Source: Natrinema sp. SYSU A 869
GTDB taxonomy: Archaea > Halobacteriota > Halobacteria > Halobacteriales > Natrialbaceae
Direction of reading: 5' to 3'
Assembly (NCBI RefSeq): GCF_019879105.1
Contig: NZ_CP082249.1
Coordinates: 2,418,001-2,482,000 of the forward strand
DNA: 64,000 nt
Shown: positions 51,561 to 59,116 of the stretch, in pieces
Position numbering within the stretch: the stretch's first letter is position 1
Layout of the letters: every line of letters starts with the position of its first letter
Made by a program: the position numbers and the translations under genes
Notes under the pieces: generated by a model
Told to the model about the DNA's origin: nothing
The model's database searches: none
What the model saw: the letters and a program-made list of their open reading frames with translations, nothing else

Positions 51561-52016
51561 CTACTCGGGGAGGGTCACGAGCCCGTCGTCGAGCGCATCG
51601 AGTAGGACCTCGCGGGCGTGGCCGTCCGGGTCGACGCCCTCATAGGCGGCTTTGACTTCGCCGTCGGCTATCAGGAACGTAGTCCGCGCAGTCGTGCCGT
51701 CCCGCAGTTCGACGTCGAAGGCCTCGGCTATCTCCGCGTCGGGATCCGCGAGCAAGTCGAACTCGAGGCCCTCGGAGTCACAGAACGACCGATGAGAATC
51801 CACGTCGTCGGTCGAGACGCCATAGACGTCGACGCCGGCATCCCGGTAGGTCTCGTGCTCTCGCTGGAACTGGTTCGCCTCGATCGTACAGCCGGGCGTG
51901 TCGTCTTTCGGATAGAAGTAGAGGACCGTCGGCTCCTCGAACGCGAGGCTGACGTCCTCGCCGTCCTGGTTCGGTGCAGTCACGGTTGGCGCGTCGTCGC
52001 CTGCATCGAGCGGCAT
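51561..52016 (-). CDS. Peroxiredoxin, Bcp/PrxQ type
   Basis: 151 residues starting MPLDAGDDAPTVTAPNQDG. The active site is 'YFYPKDDTPGCTIEANQF' with the peroxidatic Cys in the PGCT motif; 'VSTDDVDSHRSFCDSEGLEFDLLAD' follows. It reduces peroxides with thiol donors. The ATG at 52016 was chosen; the frame upstream does not match the family. It is downstream of and on the same strand as pheA but separated by a tRNA-like gene. Confidence 0.93.
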   Translation of the reverse strand: MPLDAGDDAPTVTAPNQDGEDVSLAFEEPTVLYFYPKDDTPGCTIEANQFQREHETYRDAGVDVYGVSTDDVDSHRSFCDSEGLEFDLLADPDAEIAEAFDVELRDGTTARTTFLIADGEVKAAYEGVDPDGHAREVLLDALDDGLVTLPE

Positions 52017-52197
52017 ACACGTGGTACCGTTGGACGCAGAGAAACAGTTTGCGGTACGGTGATCGACTCGCCCATCCCCGACCGTATGCCGTCGGTCGCC
52101 CTTTTCCGTCACGTCTTTCTCCGTGATTCACAGGCAATGAGGACTCTCCGAGCGTATTATAGGTCGGCCGTGGTAGCCCCGGGTGCACTGTGCTCGT

Positions 52198-52270
52198 GTC
52201 CGGGTTGGGGTAGTGGCCATCCTTCAGCCTGTGCAGGCTGAGACGCGTAGTTCGATTCTCGCACCCGGAC
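52198..52270 (+). tRNA. tRNA-His (GTG)-like gene with irregular arms
   Basis: The acceptor stem TCCGGGT/ACCCGGA (52199-52205, 52263-52269) is perfect, and G at 52198 opposite C at 52270 is the extra G-1:C73 pair that marks tRNA-His. The D arm (GGGT...ATCC), anticodon stem CAGCC/GGCTG (52225-52229, 52236-52240) and anticodon GTG (52231-52233) fit. Two oddities: the anticodon loop has 6 nt, not 7, and the T stem GCG-AG/CTCGC has a bulged T at 52248. They could be real degeneration or base-call errors. A TATTATA box is at 52155-52161. Confidence 0.6.
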
Positions 52271-52337
52271 TTTCGCGCTGTCCTGACGTTCGTTCGTACT
52301 GCCGCTCGTCGCCACACCGTCTCGAGGGGCAACAACT

Positions 52338-53150
52338 CTACTCGACGACGTGCTCGGTATCGTACGAGCCGAGCCGGCGGACCCAGCCGTCTTCGGCGAG
52401 GGCCTCGAGTTCTTCGATCGCTTCCGCCGTTCGCGACTCGTACAGTCCGGCCTCGACGTCGATATGGAAGACGTAGTCCCCCAGTCGCTGGCCGCTTGGC
52501 CGCGACTCGACGCGGGTCAGGTTGATATCCCGGTCCGCGAACGGCTCGAGCAACTCGAGCAACAGGCCGGGGTAGTTCGCGCTCGGATAGACCACTAACG
52601 AGGACTTGCCGCCGCCGTTCGAACGCTCCGCGGCGGGCGCAATCGCGAAGAAGCGCGTCGCGTTCGAGTCCTGATCCTGAATGTCCTCGGCGAGCACTGT
52701 GAGTTCGTCGCCGCCGAGTGCTGGGTGGCCGATACCCGCCACCGAGGGATCGTCGCGGGCGAACTCGACGCCCTGTGCCGTACTCGCGACGGCCTCTACG
52801 GTGGCCTCGGGGTACTCCCGCTCGAGGTAGGTCCGACACTGGGCCAGCGCCTGGGAGTGGCTGGCGACGGTGTCGAACGCTGGACCCTGAGCGAGCAAGG
52901 CGTGTCTGATCGGGGTGACGATTTCGCGGACAACGGCGACGTCGTAGTCGGCGACAGCGTCTAAACTCTCCGTGACGGAGCCCTCGATACTGTTCTCGAT
53001 CGGGATCACACCGCGGTCGTACTCGCCGCTCGCGACGGCGTCGACGATTGCGGTCACCGACTGTCGGAAGTCGATCTCGTCGTCATCGGCGATCGCACTC
53101 GCCGCTCTGTGAGAGTAGGTCCCTTCGGGTCCGAGCGTGACTGCAGCCAT
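52338..53150 (-). CDS. pheA: Prephenate dehydratase
   Basis: 270 residues starting MAAVTLGPEGTYSHRAA. The catalytic domain shows 'GVIPIENSIEGSVTESLD' and 'VASTAQGVEFA', with 'NATRFFAIAP' at its end (the TRF motif). A C-terminal ACT domain ('[36 protein letters not shown]') gives feedback control by phenylalanine. It converts prephenate to phenylpyruvate. There is no fused chorismate mutase, as usual in archaea. Confidence 0.95.
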   Translation of the reverse strand: MAAVTLGPEGTYSHRAASAIADDDEIDFRQSVTAIVDAVASGEYDRGVIPIENSIEGSVTESLDAVADYDVAVVREIVTPIRHALLAQGPAFDTVASHSQALAQCRTYLEREYPEATVEAVASTAQGVEFARDDPSVAGIGHPALGGDELTVLAEDIQDQDSNATRFFAIAPAAERSNGGGKSSLVVYPSANYPGLLLELLEPFADRDINLTRVESRPSGQRLGDYVFHIDVEAGLYESRTAEAIEELEALAEDGWVRRLGSYDTEHVVE

Positions 53151-53234
53151 TACCTCCCGATAGGAGCGAACGGGTCAAAAGACCGTCGGGTTTCGCGGAC
53201 TTTCGGCCCGCGGTCGGCCAGCGTCGGACGAGAG

Positions 53235-54547
53235 TCAGTCGTCGATCGGTGCGCGAGACGGGCTCTCGCTCGAGGCCACGAAGCCGTCGTCGGTCGCGCG
53301 AGCCGCGACGTGGGGCTGGAAGACCCACGCGCACAGCACGACGATAGGGATCATCGTGGCCGCGACGACGGCGTAGCCGGTGTGCAGGCTCGGCATCATC
53401 GGTGCGGCATAGACCAGCGGGTAGACGATCCCACCGACGGTCCCGACGCCGCCGACGCCGCCGACGACGCCGGCGACGCTGCCCGAACTGTCCGGGAACA
53501 TGGCCGGCACCTGCGCGAAGATGGCTCCCTCGGCGAACGCACAGCCCATCCCAACAACGAAGCCGGCCGCGACGGCCAGCAGTACCTGCCCGGTCAGGCC
53601 CGCCAGCGTCATCCCGACCATCGCGACGACGATGAAACACAGCGAGACGAACGTCCACTGCTCGCGGTAGCGGCCGGTAAAGACCGGTAGAATGTTCTTC
53701 TCTTTGCGTGCGAGCAGGTCGCTGACGTAGCCGCCGATCGGCCGCAGTAGGCCCGCAGCGACGGAGAACGTCGCAGCGAACGTGCTCGCGAGCACGAGGT
53801 TGTCCGTGTTGAAGCCCTCACGGTAGTAGGTGGCCAGCCAGCCGTTCATCGACAGCTCGAGGCCGAAGCTCATCACGTACGCCAGCGCGAGCACGACGAT
53901 TCCGTAGCGGGTTGCGGTGTGAAGCCATTGTTTGAGCGTCGCGCTTTCGGCGGTTGCCTGACGGCGTTCCTCGGATTTGGCGGCCTCGCCGATGGAGTAG
54001 TAGACGATCGCCAGCAGAATCGAGACGATCCCGGTGTAGAAGAAGGTGGCCCGCCAGTTGCTCTCGAAAAGGGGACCGCTCCAGCCCTCGCTGAACACGC
54101 GCGGGAGGATGAGCGCCCCGCCCGCCGCGCCAGCGTTCCCGACGCCGGCGTAGATCCCCTCGGCGGTGCCCAGCTCTTCTTCCTCGAACCACTCGGAGAC
54201 GTGCTGGATGCCGATGACGAAGGTAATCCCCGCCGTCGCGACGATCAGTCGCTCGACGAAGAAGACGGCGTACGATTGGGCGAACGCCGACGCCATCGAG
54301 AACACACCCACGTAGGCCAACACAATGGCAAACACGTCGGTGCGCCCCAGCGATCCGAGAGCCACCCGGTCAGAATTCGCCCGAACGGCGCGAGCCAGAT
54401 CGCTGCACTCGCCAGGATCCCGATTTCGGCCACCGAAAGGCCGAACTCTTCGGCCATCGGTCCCGTGAAGGGAGCGAAGGAAAACCAGATCAGGAACGAG
54501 AAGTTGAACCCGATCGTCGCCAGCATGAGCGTCCGCCACTTGGTCAT
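53235..54547 (-). pseudogene. NarK-like nitrate/nitrite MFS transporter, frameshifted
   Basis: Two frames give a twelve-helix MFS protein of about 437 residues. The first part '[24 protein letters not shown]...[11 protein letters not shown]' and the second '[25 protein letters not shown]' join if a C4 run at plus 54345-54348 had five bases. '[16 protein letters not shown]' and '[31 protein letters not shown]' are the glycine-rich NarK signature helices. It would move nitrate or nitrite. No nitrate reductase genes are in the window. The ATG at 54547 is used; a GTG at 54556 is in frame. Confidence 0.8.
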
Positions 54548-55092
54548 CTCGATCACGGCTCTTCACCCCCGATTGCACCGGAAATGTCCTGTTCCTCTTC
54601 CCCTACTATTTCGGCGTTATCGCAACAGTCGTTTGGATACTATCCGAAAAGACACCATCTACCACTCCTTATTTCTCACTTTCCTCGACGTACATCCACA
54701 TATTCGCTCGGGTTAACTGGCGACTGTCGTATAAACCTACTTATTAGTGTCCTTCCAACTATTGGGCACTGACCCAATAAGGATGCCCAGTATTATCCCA
54801 TTTATCCTTCGGACAAACGTGGCACTCTCAGCTATTATGGCAAGAATTCAAATTTAGCTGTCGCTGATGTTGACATCTATTCGAATTTACGTCGACCCAC
54901 TGACCGTGTCCTAATCCGGGGGAAGCGGGCTCATCGGCTCTCTCCGTCGGAGGCGAGGCGATTTCGCTAGCTGAGCGTCCGCCTACCGAACGACTTTCGA
55001 GGGGATACTCTTCGACAGACATACATCTCGAGACGGGCGACGGTACTGCTCGCGGACGAACTCGCCCCGGAGAAATCTACCGGGTTGACGAC
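54548..55092. other. AT-richer intergenic region upstream of the NarK-like gene
   Basis: 545 bp with no gene I can support, including short frames on both strands with unnatural composition. It is markedly more AT-rich than the flanks between about 54600 and 54880. It contains the NarK promoter, a palindrome at 54761-54778 and TATA-like words (ATAAACC at 54731, TTATTAG at 54741). A lost gene or an integration scar is possible, but no end repeats were found. Confidence 0.35.
54761..54778. promoter_or_regulatory. Inverted repeat, possible regulator site
   Basis: ATTGGG-CACTGA-CCCAAT is a perfect 6-bp inverted repeat about 210 bp before the NarK-like gene. A partly related GCCCAGT word follows at 54785. 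It could bind a dimeric regulator, for example of nitrate or oxygen response, but this is only inferred from position. Confidence 0.3.
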
Positions 55093-55401
55093 TTACTCCT
55101 CGAGGTGTTCGATCCCTTTCTTCGAGACGTTCGCCTCCGTGATCTCGCCGGGCATCCAGTCGGGCTTGTCGTCGGGAGCCGTCTCCTCCCACGCCCACCC
55201 GTCGTAGATGTGGACCTTGTCCGTCCCCTTCTCTCGGAGCTGCAGTTCAACCCGTTCCGCCTCGTCCTCGCTCGAGCCCGGCTCGAGCCGGCGAGCCGCC
55301 TTGAGCGCCGCCTGCCGGGGCGTGTTGCCCGAGAAGACGCTCGACTCGTCACCGCCCGATTCGCGCAGTGCAAAGTTTCGTTTCCCGTCTTCGCGTACCA
55401 T
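55093..55401 (-). CDS. Chromosomal protein MC1
   Basis: 102 residues: 'KRNFALRESGGDESSVFSGNTPRQAALKAARRLEPG', 'LREKGTDKVHIYDGWAWEE', 'DKPDWMPGEITEANVSKKGIEHLEE'. This matches the archaeal MC1 architectural DNA-binding protein, which bends DNA and substitutes for histones in methanogens and haloarchaea; here it is more acidic. A Shine-Dalgarno GGAGG lies 8 bases upstream (55409-55413 on the plus strand), and TTTATG about 36-42 nt upstream is a likely TATA box, so this gene, unlike most here, has a leader with ribosome binding site. Confidence 0.93.
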   Translation of the reverse strand: MVREDGKRNFALRESGGDESSVFSGNTPRQAALKAARRLEPGSSEDEAERVELQLREKGTDKVHIYDGWAWEETAPDDKPDWMPGEITEANVSKKGIEHLEE

Positions 55402-55597
55402 GATTTCGCCTCCGTGTCAATTCAGCACACGATCCGACATAAAGATATCCCCACAAATCGACCGACTGCGGCGGTATCTTTAAGTAAATCGCGCACGCCA
55501 TTTCCCCCGCACTATCTACGGTCTGCGCTCGTCGCCGTCTCGTGATTGTCGTGACAACGAGTGTGTATGCAGGTCATTCGTTGGGTCGTCGAAAACA

Positions 55598-55608
55598 CTT
55601 AAGTATAT
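55598..55608 (+). promoter_or_regulatory. TATA box of the AbrB-like gene
   Basis: CTTAAGTATAT lies 32 nt before the ATG at 55640, the usual distance for a short-leader haloarchaeal transcript. No Shine-Dalgarno precedes the start. Confidence 0.5.
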
Positions 55609-55639
55609 CCTACGGCGAAGTTCGGAATAGAATCCCGCG

Positions 55640-55837
55640 ATGGTACGGAAAAAGAAGCTGAGTCCAAGCGGTGCGAAAGACGACGACGGTAACTACCACA
55701 ACGTCCACCTCAACCTCCACGAGGACGAACTCGAGGTCGCGGGCATGGATATCGGCGACGAGGTCTTCGTCCGAGTCCGGGACGGGAAAATAATCATCCA
55801 GAAAGCCGACGAAGACGACGTGGAACACGAGTTCTAG
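55640..55837 (+). CDS. Small AbrB/SpoVT-like protein
   Basis: 65 residues starting MVRKKKLSPSGAKDDDGNYHNVHLNLHEDELEVAGMDIGDEVFVRVRDGKIIIQKADEDD. The alternation of short beta strands with 'GDEVFVRVRDGKIIIQK' matches the swapped-hairpin AbrB DNA-binding fold seen in transition-state regulators and antitoxins. A basic N-terminus and acidic C-terminus flank it. It may be a chromosomal regulator; no toxin partner is adjacent. Its stop overlaps the possible minus-strand gene at 55834. Confidence 0.75.
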   Translation: MVRKKKLSPSGAKDDDGNYHNVHLNLHEDELEVAGMDIGDEVFVRVRDGKIIIQKADEDDVEHEF

Positions 55838-56011
55838 GATAGGAACTTCTTCTCTCGACGTCTCGCATAGTCCATAGCCATTTCATTACTGTCATGTACA
55901 GCCTTTCGCGCTCGCTGAGCGTCATTCGGCAGTTCTGGGGCTATCAGTGCCCGTTCTGCTAGCCTTCGATATCATTTCTGCTATTTCTGCCCGCACCACG
56001 TTCGACTTCAT
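55834..56011 (-). pseudogene. Possible small gene with a frameshift
   Basis: On the minus strand ATG 56011 opens 'MKSNVVRAEIAEMISKA'; one base out of phase, the frame 'LAERALIAPELPNDAQRARKAVHDSNEMAMDYARRREKKFL' runs to a stop at 55834-55836. Both parts look protein-like and together give about 58 helical residues. Removing one G near 55963 joins them. The stop overlaps the AbrB-like gene's stop tail-to-tail, a common arrangement. The family is unknown. Confidence 0.3.
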
Positions 56012-56082
56012 AAATATACGCTTCTCAGAGACATTCACTTGTTCGTTACTGTATTTGTTTCACATCAGTGTGAGTTGTGATT

Positions 56083-56098
56083 GTGGGATAGCTCCCAC
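56083..56098. promoter_or_regulatory. Inverted repeat just before the M14 peptidase start
   Basis: GTGGGA-TAGC-TCCCAC is a perfect 6-bp inverted repeat ending 8 bases before the ATG at 56107. Its position would let a protein or an RNA hairpin block initiation. No regulator is implied by the neighbours. Confidence 0.35.
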
Positions 56099-56106
56099 GA
56101 TCGGTA

Positions 56107-58908
56107 ATGTCGAAAGGACCATACTATACGCAATCACAACGATCCGCCGATCGTCCGACTGACGATGCTGCCGGCCGCGGTTCGGACGACGCGTTCGTGG
56201 ACAGTGCCATCGACCGACGGACGTTCCTTTCCCTCTCCGCGGCGACGGGAGCCGCACTCACGCTTCCCGGCTCCGCTACCGCGGACGTCCACGGCAAACC
56301 GATGACCGACGAGTACGAGTTCGTCGTCAATCACACCCCCGAGGAGTACGAGGCGGCGACCGTCATCGAGTTCGCTGACCGAGCGGCACTCGAGGCCTTT
56401 GCAGCCGAATACGAGGAGACCCCCAATCCAAACCTATCCCGTGCACCGAAGGCAGTAACCCGAGACTCACCGACGCCAGCGGCACACGCGCATCTCACCG
56501 CCGATGAGGTCACGGACGTACTCGAGCGGGACGGGATCGAACTGATGGACTTCTCCCCTGGCGCGAACCCTTGGTGGAAACTCGAGGAGCCCTACGCCGA
56601 CGGCATCTTCCCGCCAGTCGAGGAGGCCCGGGAGTTCGTCTCCTATCGCGAGACTGGGCGGGGACTTGCCCACCTTGAAGCGACGTTTCCGGACCGCGTC
56701 CGCGTTCACACGCTCGAAGAATCGCCGGGCTGGCCGAACCGGGACACTGGAGAGAACCCCGATCCACAGGACATCTACGTCGTCGACGTCACGAACGGCG
56801 TCCGGGACGAGACATCGTTCGCTGAGAAAGAGAAGGTGGTCTACTCCCTCTCGATCCACGGCGACGAGCGCGCGGGCGCCGAGACCGGCGCTCGGCTTCT
56901 CGAGGATCTCGCTCGAGGCGAGGCCGACGGTTTCGAGGACCTACTCGACGACATCGCGTTCGTCTTCGTGTTCACGAACCCCGACGGCTGGGTGGCTCGC
57001 GACCCCGAGTTCGACATTCCGCGAGGGGAGACCAGGCTCAACTTCCGGCGCGGGAACGCTGCCGGCGTCGATACCAACCGGCAGTACCCGACGATGGGGT
57101 GGGTCGATCCGGCGTTCTGGCCCGCCGAACCCGACGGCGCACCCGACGAGTATTACGACGTCGTCCCGGACTCGCTGGCGGTCGTCGACCACTTCCGCGA
57201 GTACGAGAACGTGACGTACCTCTGTGACTACCACGGGATGTACACCGCTGACCACATGGTGTTCAACCTCGAGACGAACGCCCCGTTCGATCACGACGGG
57301 ACCCACGACCTTGACGAGGTCAACGTCCGCATCGGCGAGGGGATGGAAGCCCACTGGGACGGCATCGAGGCGATCGCGGACGATATCGAACGCGCGTGCG
57401 AGGAGCAGTACGGTGTCTCGGACTACGTTCCCAATGGCTTGTTCGATTACGGCACGGTTTACGATTCCCTCGCCTATCAGGTGACCGGCTCGCTCCTCGG
57501 GTGGGCCGGCCAGCCGGAGGAGTTCGGCGGGCTCGGAGCAATCACGGTCGTCCCCGAGATCATCTTTGCGAACCACTCTCCGGACGCCCGGATCCAGTGG
57601 AAACCCTACATCGAACGCCATCTGGTCACTGCCTACCGGATCTCGATGCGCGAGTACGCCGAGATGACCGCGACGGACACCGATGCGACCGTCGCGACCG
57701 GCGGTCAGGACACCGCATACGTGACGACGGACGAACTCACGCGCTCATCCGCCGATCTCCCGTACACCGACGAACACCCAGGCAAGGGCCGCGGGCCCGG
57801 CCGGGGCCGCGCGACTGAGGTCCGCCATCGTCACGAAGTCGTCCGGCCCGGCCCCGCCAATCGCGGGACCGTCGACACCGAGACGACCGCATCATCCCAC
57901 TCTCTGTCGGTCCAATTTACCGGCGTCGGCGACGCGACCGACGGTCACATCCACATCACCAACCCCGCCGGAACGATCGTTCACGAAATCGATCTCGCGG
58001 CGAAGGCTGACCCTGACACCTCGACGCCTCGGTCCCACGACTTCGAGGGATGGTTCCGCCATCGACCTGACGCCGGCCGGTGGGACGTCGAGGTCGAGAG
58101 CGATGCCGATGTCGAGGTCGATATGACCGTTCTGGACACCGACGACGAGTACCCCGATCCGCGAGAGGTACTCGGCTACGAGCAACGCGAGTACACGGTC
58201 AACCCGATGCAGTTCTTCGCTGATCTCTCCGATCATCTCGAGGACGGCAGCATGGACGGGTTCCGGGTCCACGACGTCCGAAACGGTCTATTGCTCCGCG
58301 GTAACTCCGGGAAGCGCCGCTACGATAAACTGGTCATCTCCCACGACGCGGGTCTCGACGACCCGAAGTACGCCGCGGAGATCGAGTCGTTCGTCGAGGC
58401 CGGCGGCGACCTCGTGCTGACCGATACGGGTGTGAACTTGCTCGGCGCGCTCGACGTCAGCGACGCGGCGACGATCGATCCTGACGACCTCGAGACCGTC
58501 GCGGTCCAGTTCGCGAACCTCGAGGACAGAGACTTCGATCATCCGCTACTCGATGGCGTCCGCCCGCGACAGCAGGAGATGTGGAAGGGCTCGCAACTCG
58601 GGTACACCACCGGGGTCGACCAGCCGGCAACGATCATCGACGGCGACGCGTTCGACGCGGCCGGCGGTCGCGCCGCCGGAACGACCGGCGGCGGCGTCAG
58701 CGCCGGGACCCTCATGGCAGGCGATGCCGAGATCAACGTTCTCGGATCGATTCTACCGCCCGCACAACAGACGGTCCTGCATCCGTTCGGCATGGCCGAC
58801 TACTCCCTCTCGTTCATGGGACATACGCTCGTATGCAACGCCCTCGGATTCGAGCAGCGGCGCTATCGCGAGGGAGAACTCATCCGGACCTACGGCGAGA
58901 TCCGGTAA
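56107..58908 (+). CDS. Secreted M14 zinc carboxypeptidase with extra C-terminal domains
   Basis: 933 residues. A Tat signal ('IDRRTFLSLSAATGAALTLPG', RR at 37-38, likely cleaved near 'ATA') exports it. The M14 domain has zinc ligands H251 and E254 ('SIHGDERAGAE') and H376 ('CDYHGMYTADH'), the substrate loop 'VDTNRQYP' (321-328) and a later Glu in 'VVPEIIFANHS'. A Pro/Gly/Arg linker (about 555-585) leads to a beta-sandwich ('GHIHITNPAGTIVHEIDLA') and a Rossmann-like GATase1-type domain ('LVISHDAGLDDP', 'FVEAGGDLVLTDTG'). It should degrade peptides outside the cell. Confidence 0.9.
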   Translation: MSKGPYYTQSQRSADRPTDDAAGRGSDDAFVDSAIDRRTFLSLSAATGAALTLPGSATADVHGKPMTDEYEFVVNHTPEEYEAATVIEFADRAALEAFAAEYEETPNPNLSRAPKAVTRDSPTPAAHAHLTADEVTDVLERDGIELMDFSPGANPWWKLEEPYADGIFPPVEEAREFVSYRETGRGLAHLEATFPDRVRVHTLEESPGWPNRDTGENPDPQDIYVVDVTNGVRDETSFAEKEKVVYSLSIHGDERAGAETGARLLEDLARGEADGFEDLLDDIAFVFVFTNPDGWVARDPEFDIPRGETRLNFRRGNAAGVDTNRQYPTMGWVDPAFWPAEPDGAPDEYYDVVPDSLAVVDHFREYENVTYLCDYHGMYTADHMVFNLETNAPFDHDGTHDLDEVNVRIGEGMEAHWDGIEAIADDIERACEEQYGVSDYVPNGLFDYGTVYDSLAYQVTGSLLGWAGQPEEFGGLGAITVVPEIIFANHSPDARIQWKPYIERHLVTAYRISMREYAEMTATDTDATVATGGQDTAYVTTDELTRSSADLPYTDEHPGKGRGPGRGRATEVRHRHEVVRPGPANRGTVDTETTASSHSLSVQFTGVGDATDGHIHITNPAGTIVHEIDLAAKADPDTSTPRSHDFEGWFRHRPDAGRWDVEVESDADVEVDMTVLDTDDEYPDPREVLGYEQREYTVNPMQFFADLSDHLEDGSMDGFRVHDVRNGLLLRGNSGKRRYDKLVISHDAGLDDPKYAAEIESFVEAGGDLVLTDTGVNLLGALDVSDAATIDPDDLETVAVQFANLEDRDFDHPLLDGVRPRQQEMWKGSQLGYTTGVDQPATIIDGDAFDAAGGRAAGTTGGGVSAGTLMAGDAEINVLGSILPPAQQTVLHPFGMADYSLSFMGHTLVCNALGFEQRRYREGELIRTYGEIR

Positions 58909-58923
58909 CTCCGGGCGAAAAAG

Positions 58924-59116
58924 CCGCTCGCTTCGCTCGCGGCCCTACTGGAGTGCCCCGAGGTCGAACTCGAAGACCGCACACCCACCTTTTTCCGTTC
59001 GGGTGGCTTGCGATGCTCGCCACCACTCACGCAAAAAATCTGGACCAAAAAAGAACCGCTCGCTTCGCTCGCGGCCCTACCGGAGCGCCTCGAGGTCGAA
59101 CTCGAAGGCCGACACC
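58924..59116. repeat. Duplicated pheT 3' end with hairpin
   Basis: The block at 59056-59116, which contains the pheT stop and last codons plus the downstream hairpin word CCGCTCGCTTCGCTCGCGG, recurs at 58924-58985 with only a few changes. In the outer copy the codons read 'FEFDLGALQ' and stop, against 'FEFDLEALR' and stop in pheT. The two copies are 132 bp apart, separated by unrelated DNA. The outer copy is outside any gene. Confidence 0.75.

Noticed and set aside
53083-53658. Arg/Gly-rich 191-codon frame over the NarK-like gene
   Set aside because: Out-of-frame shadow; the other frame shows the glycine-rich NarK helices.
54584-55022. Short frames on both strands upstream of the NarK-like gene
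   Set aside because: Serine/His-rich unnatural translations, no starts supported by promoter or ribosome site.
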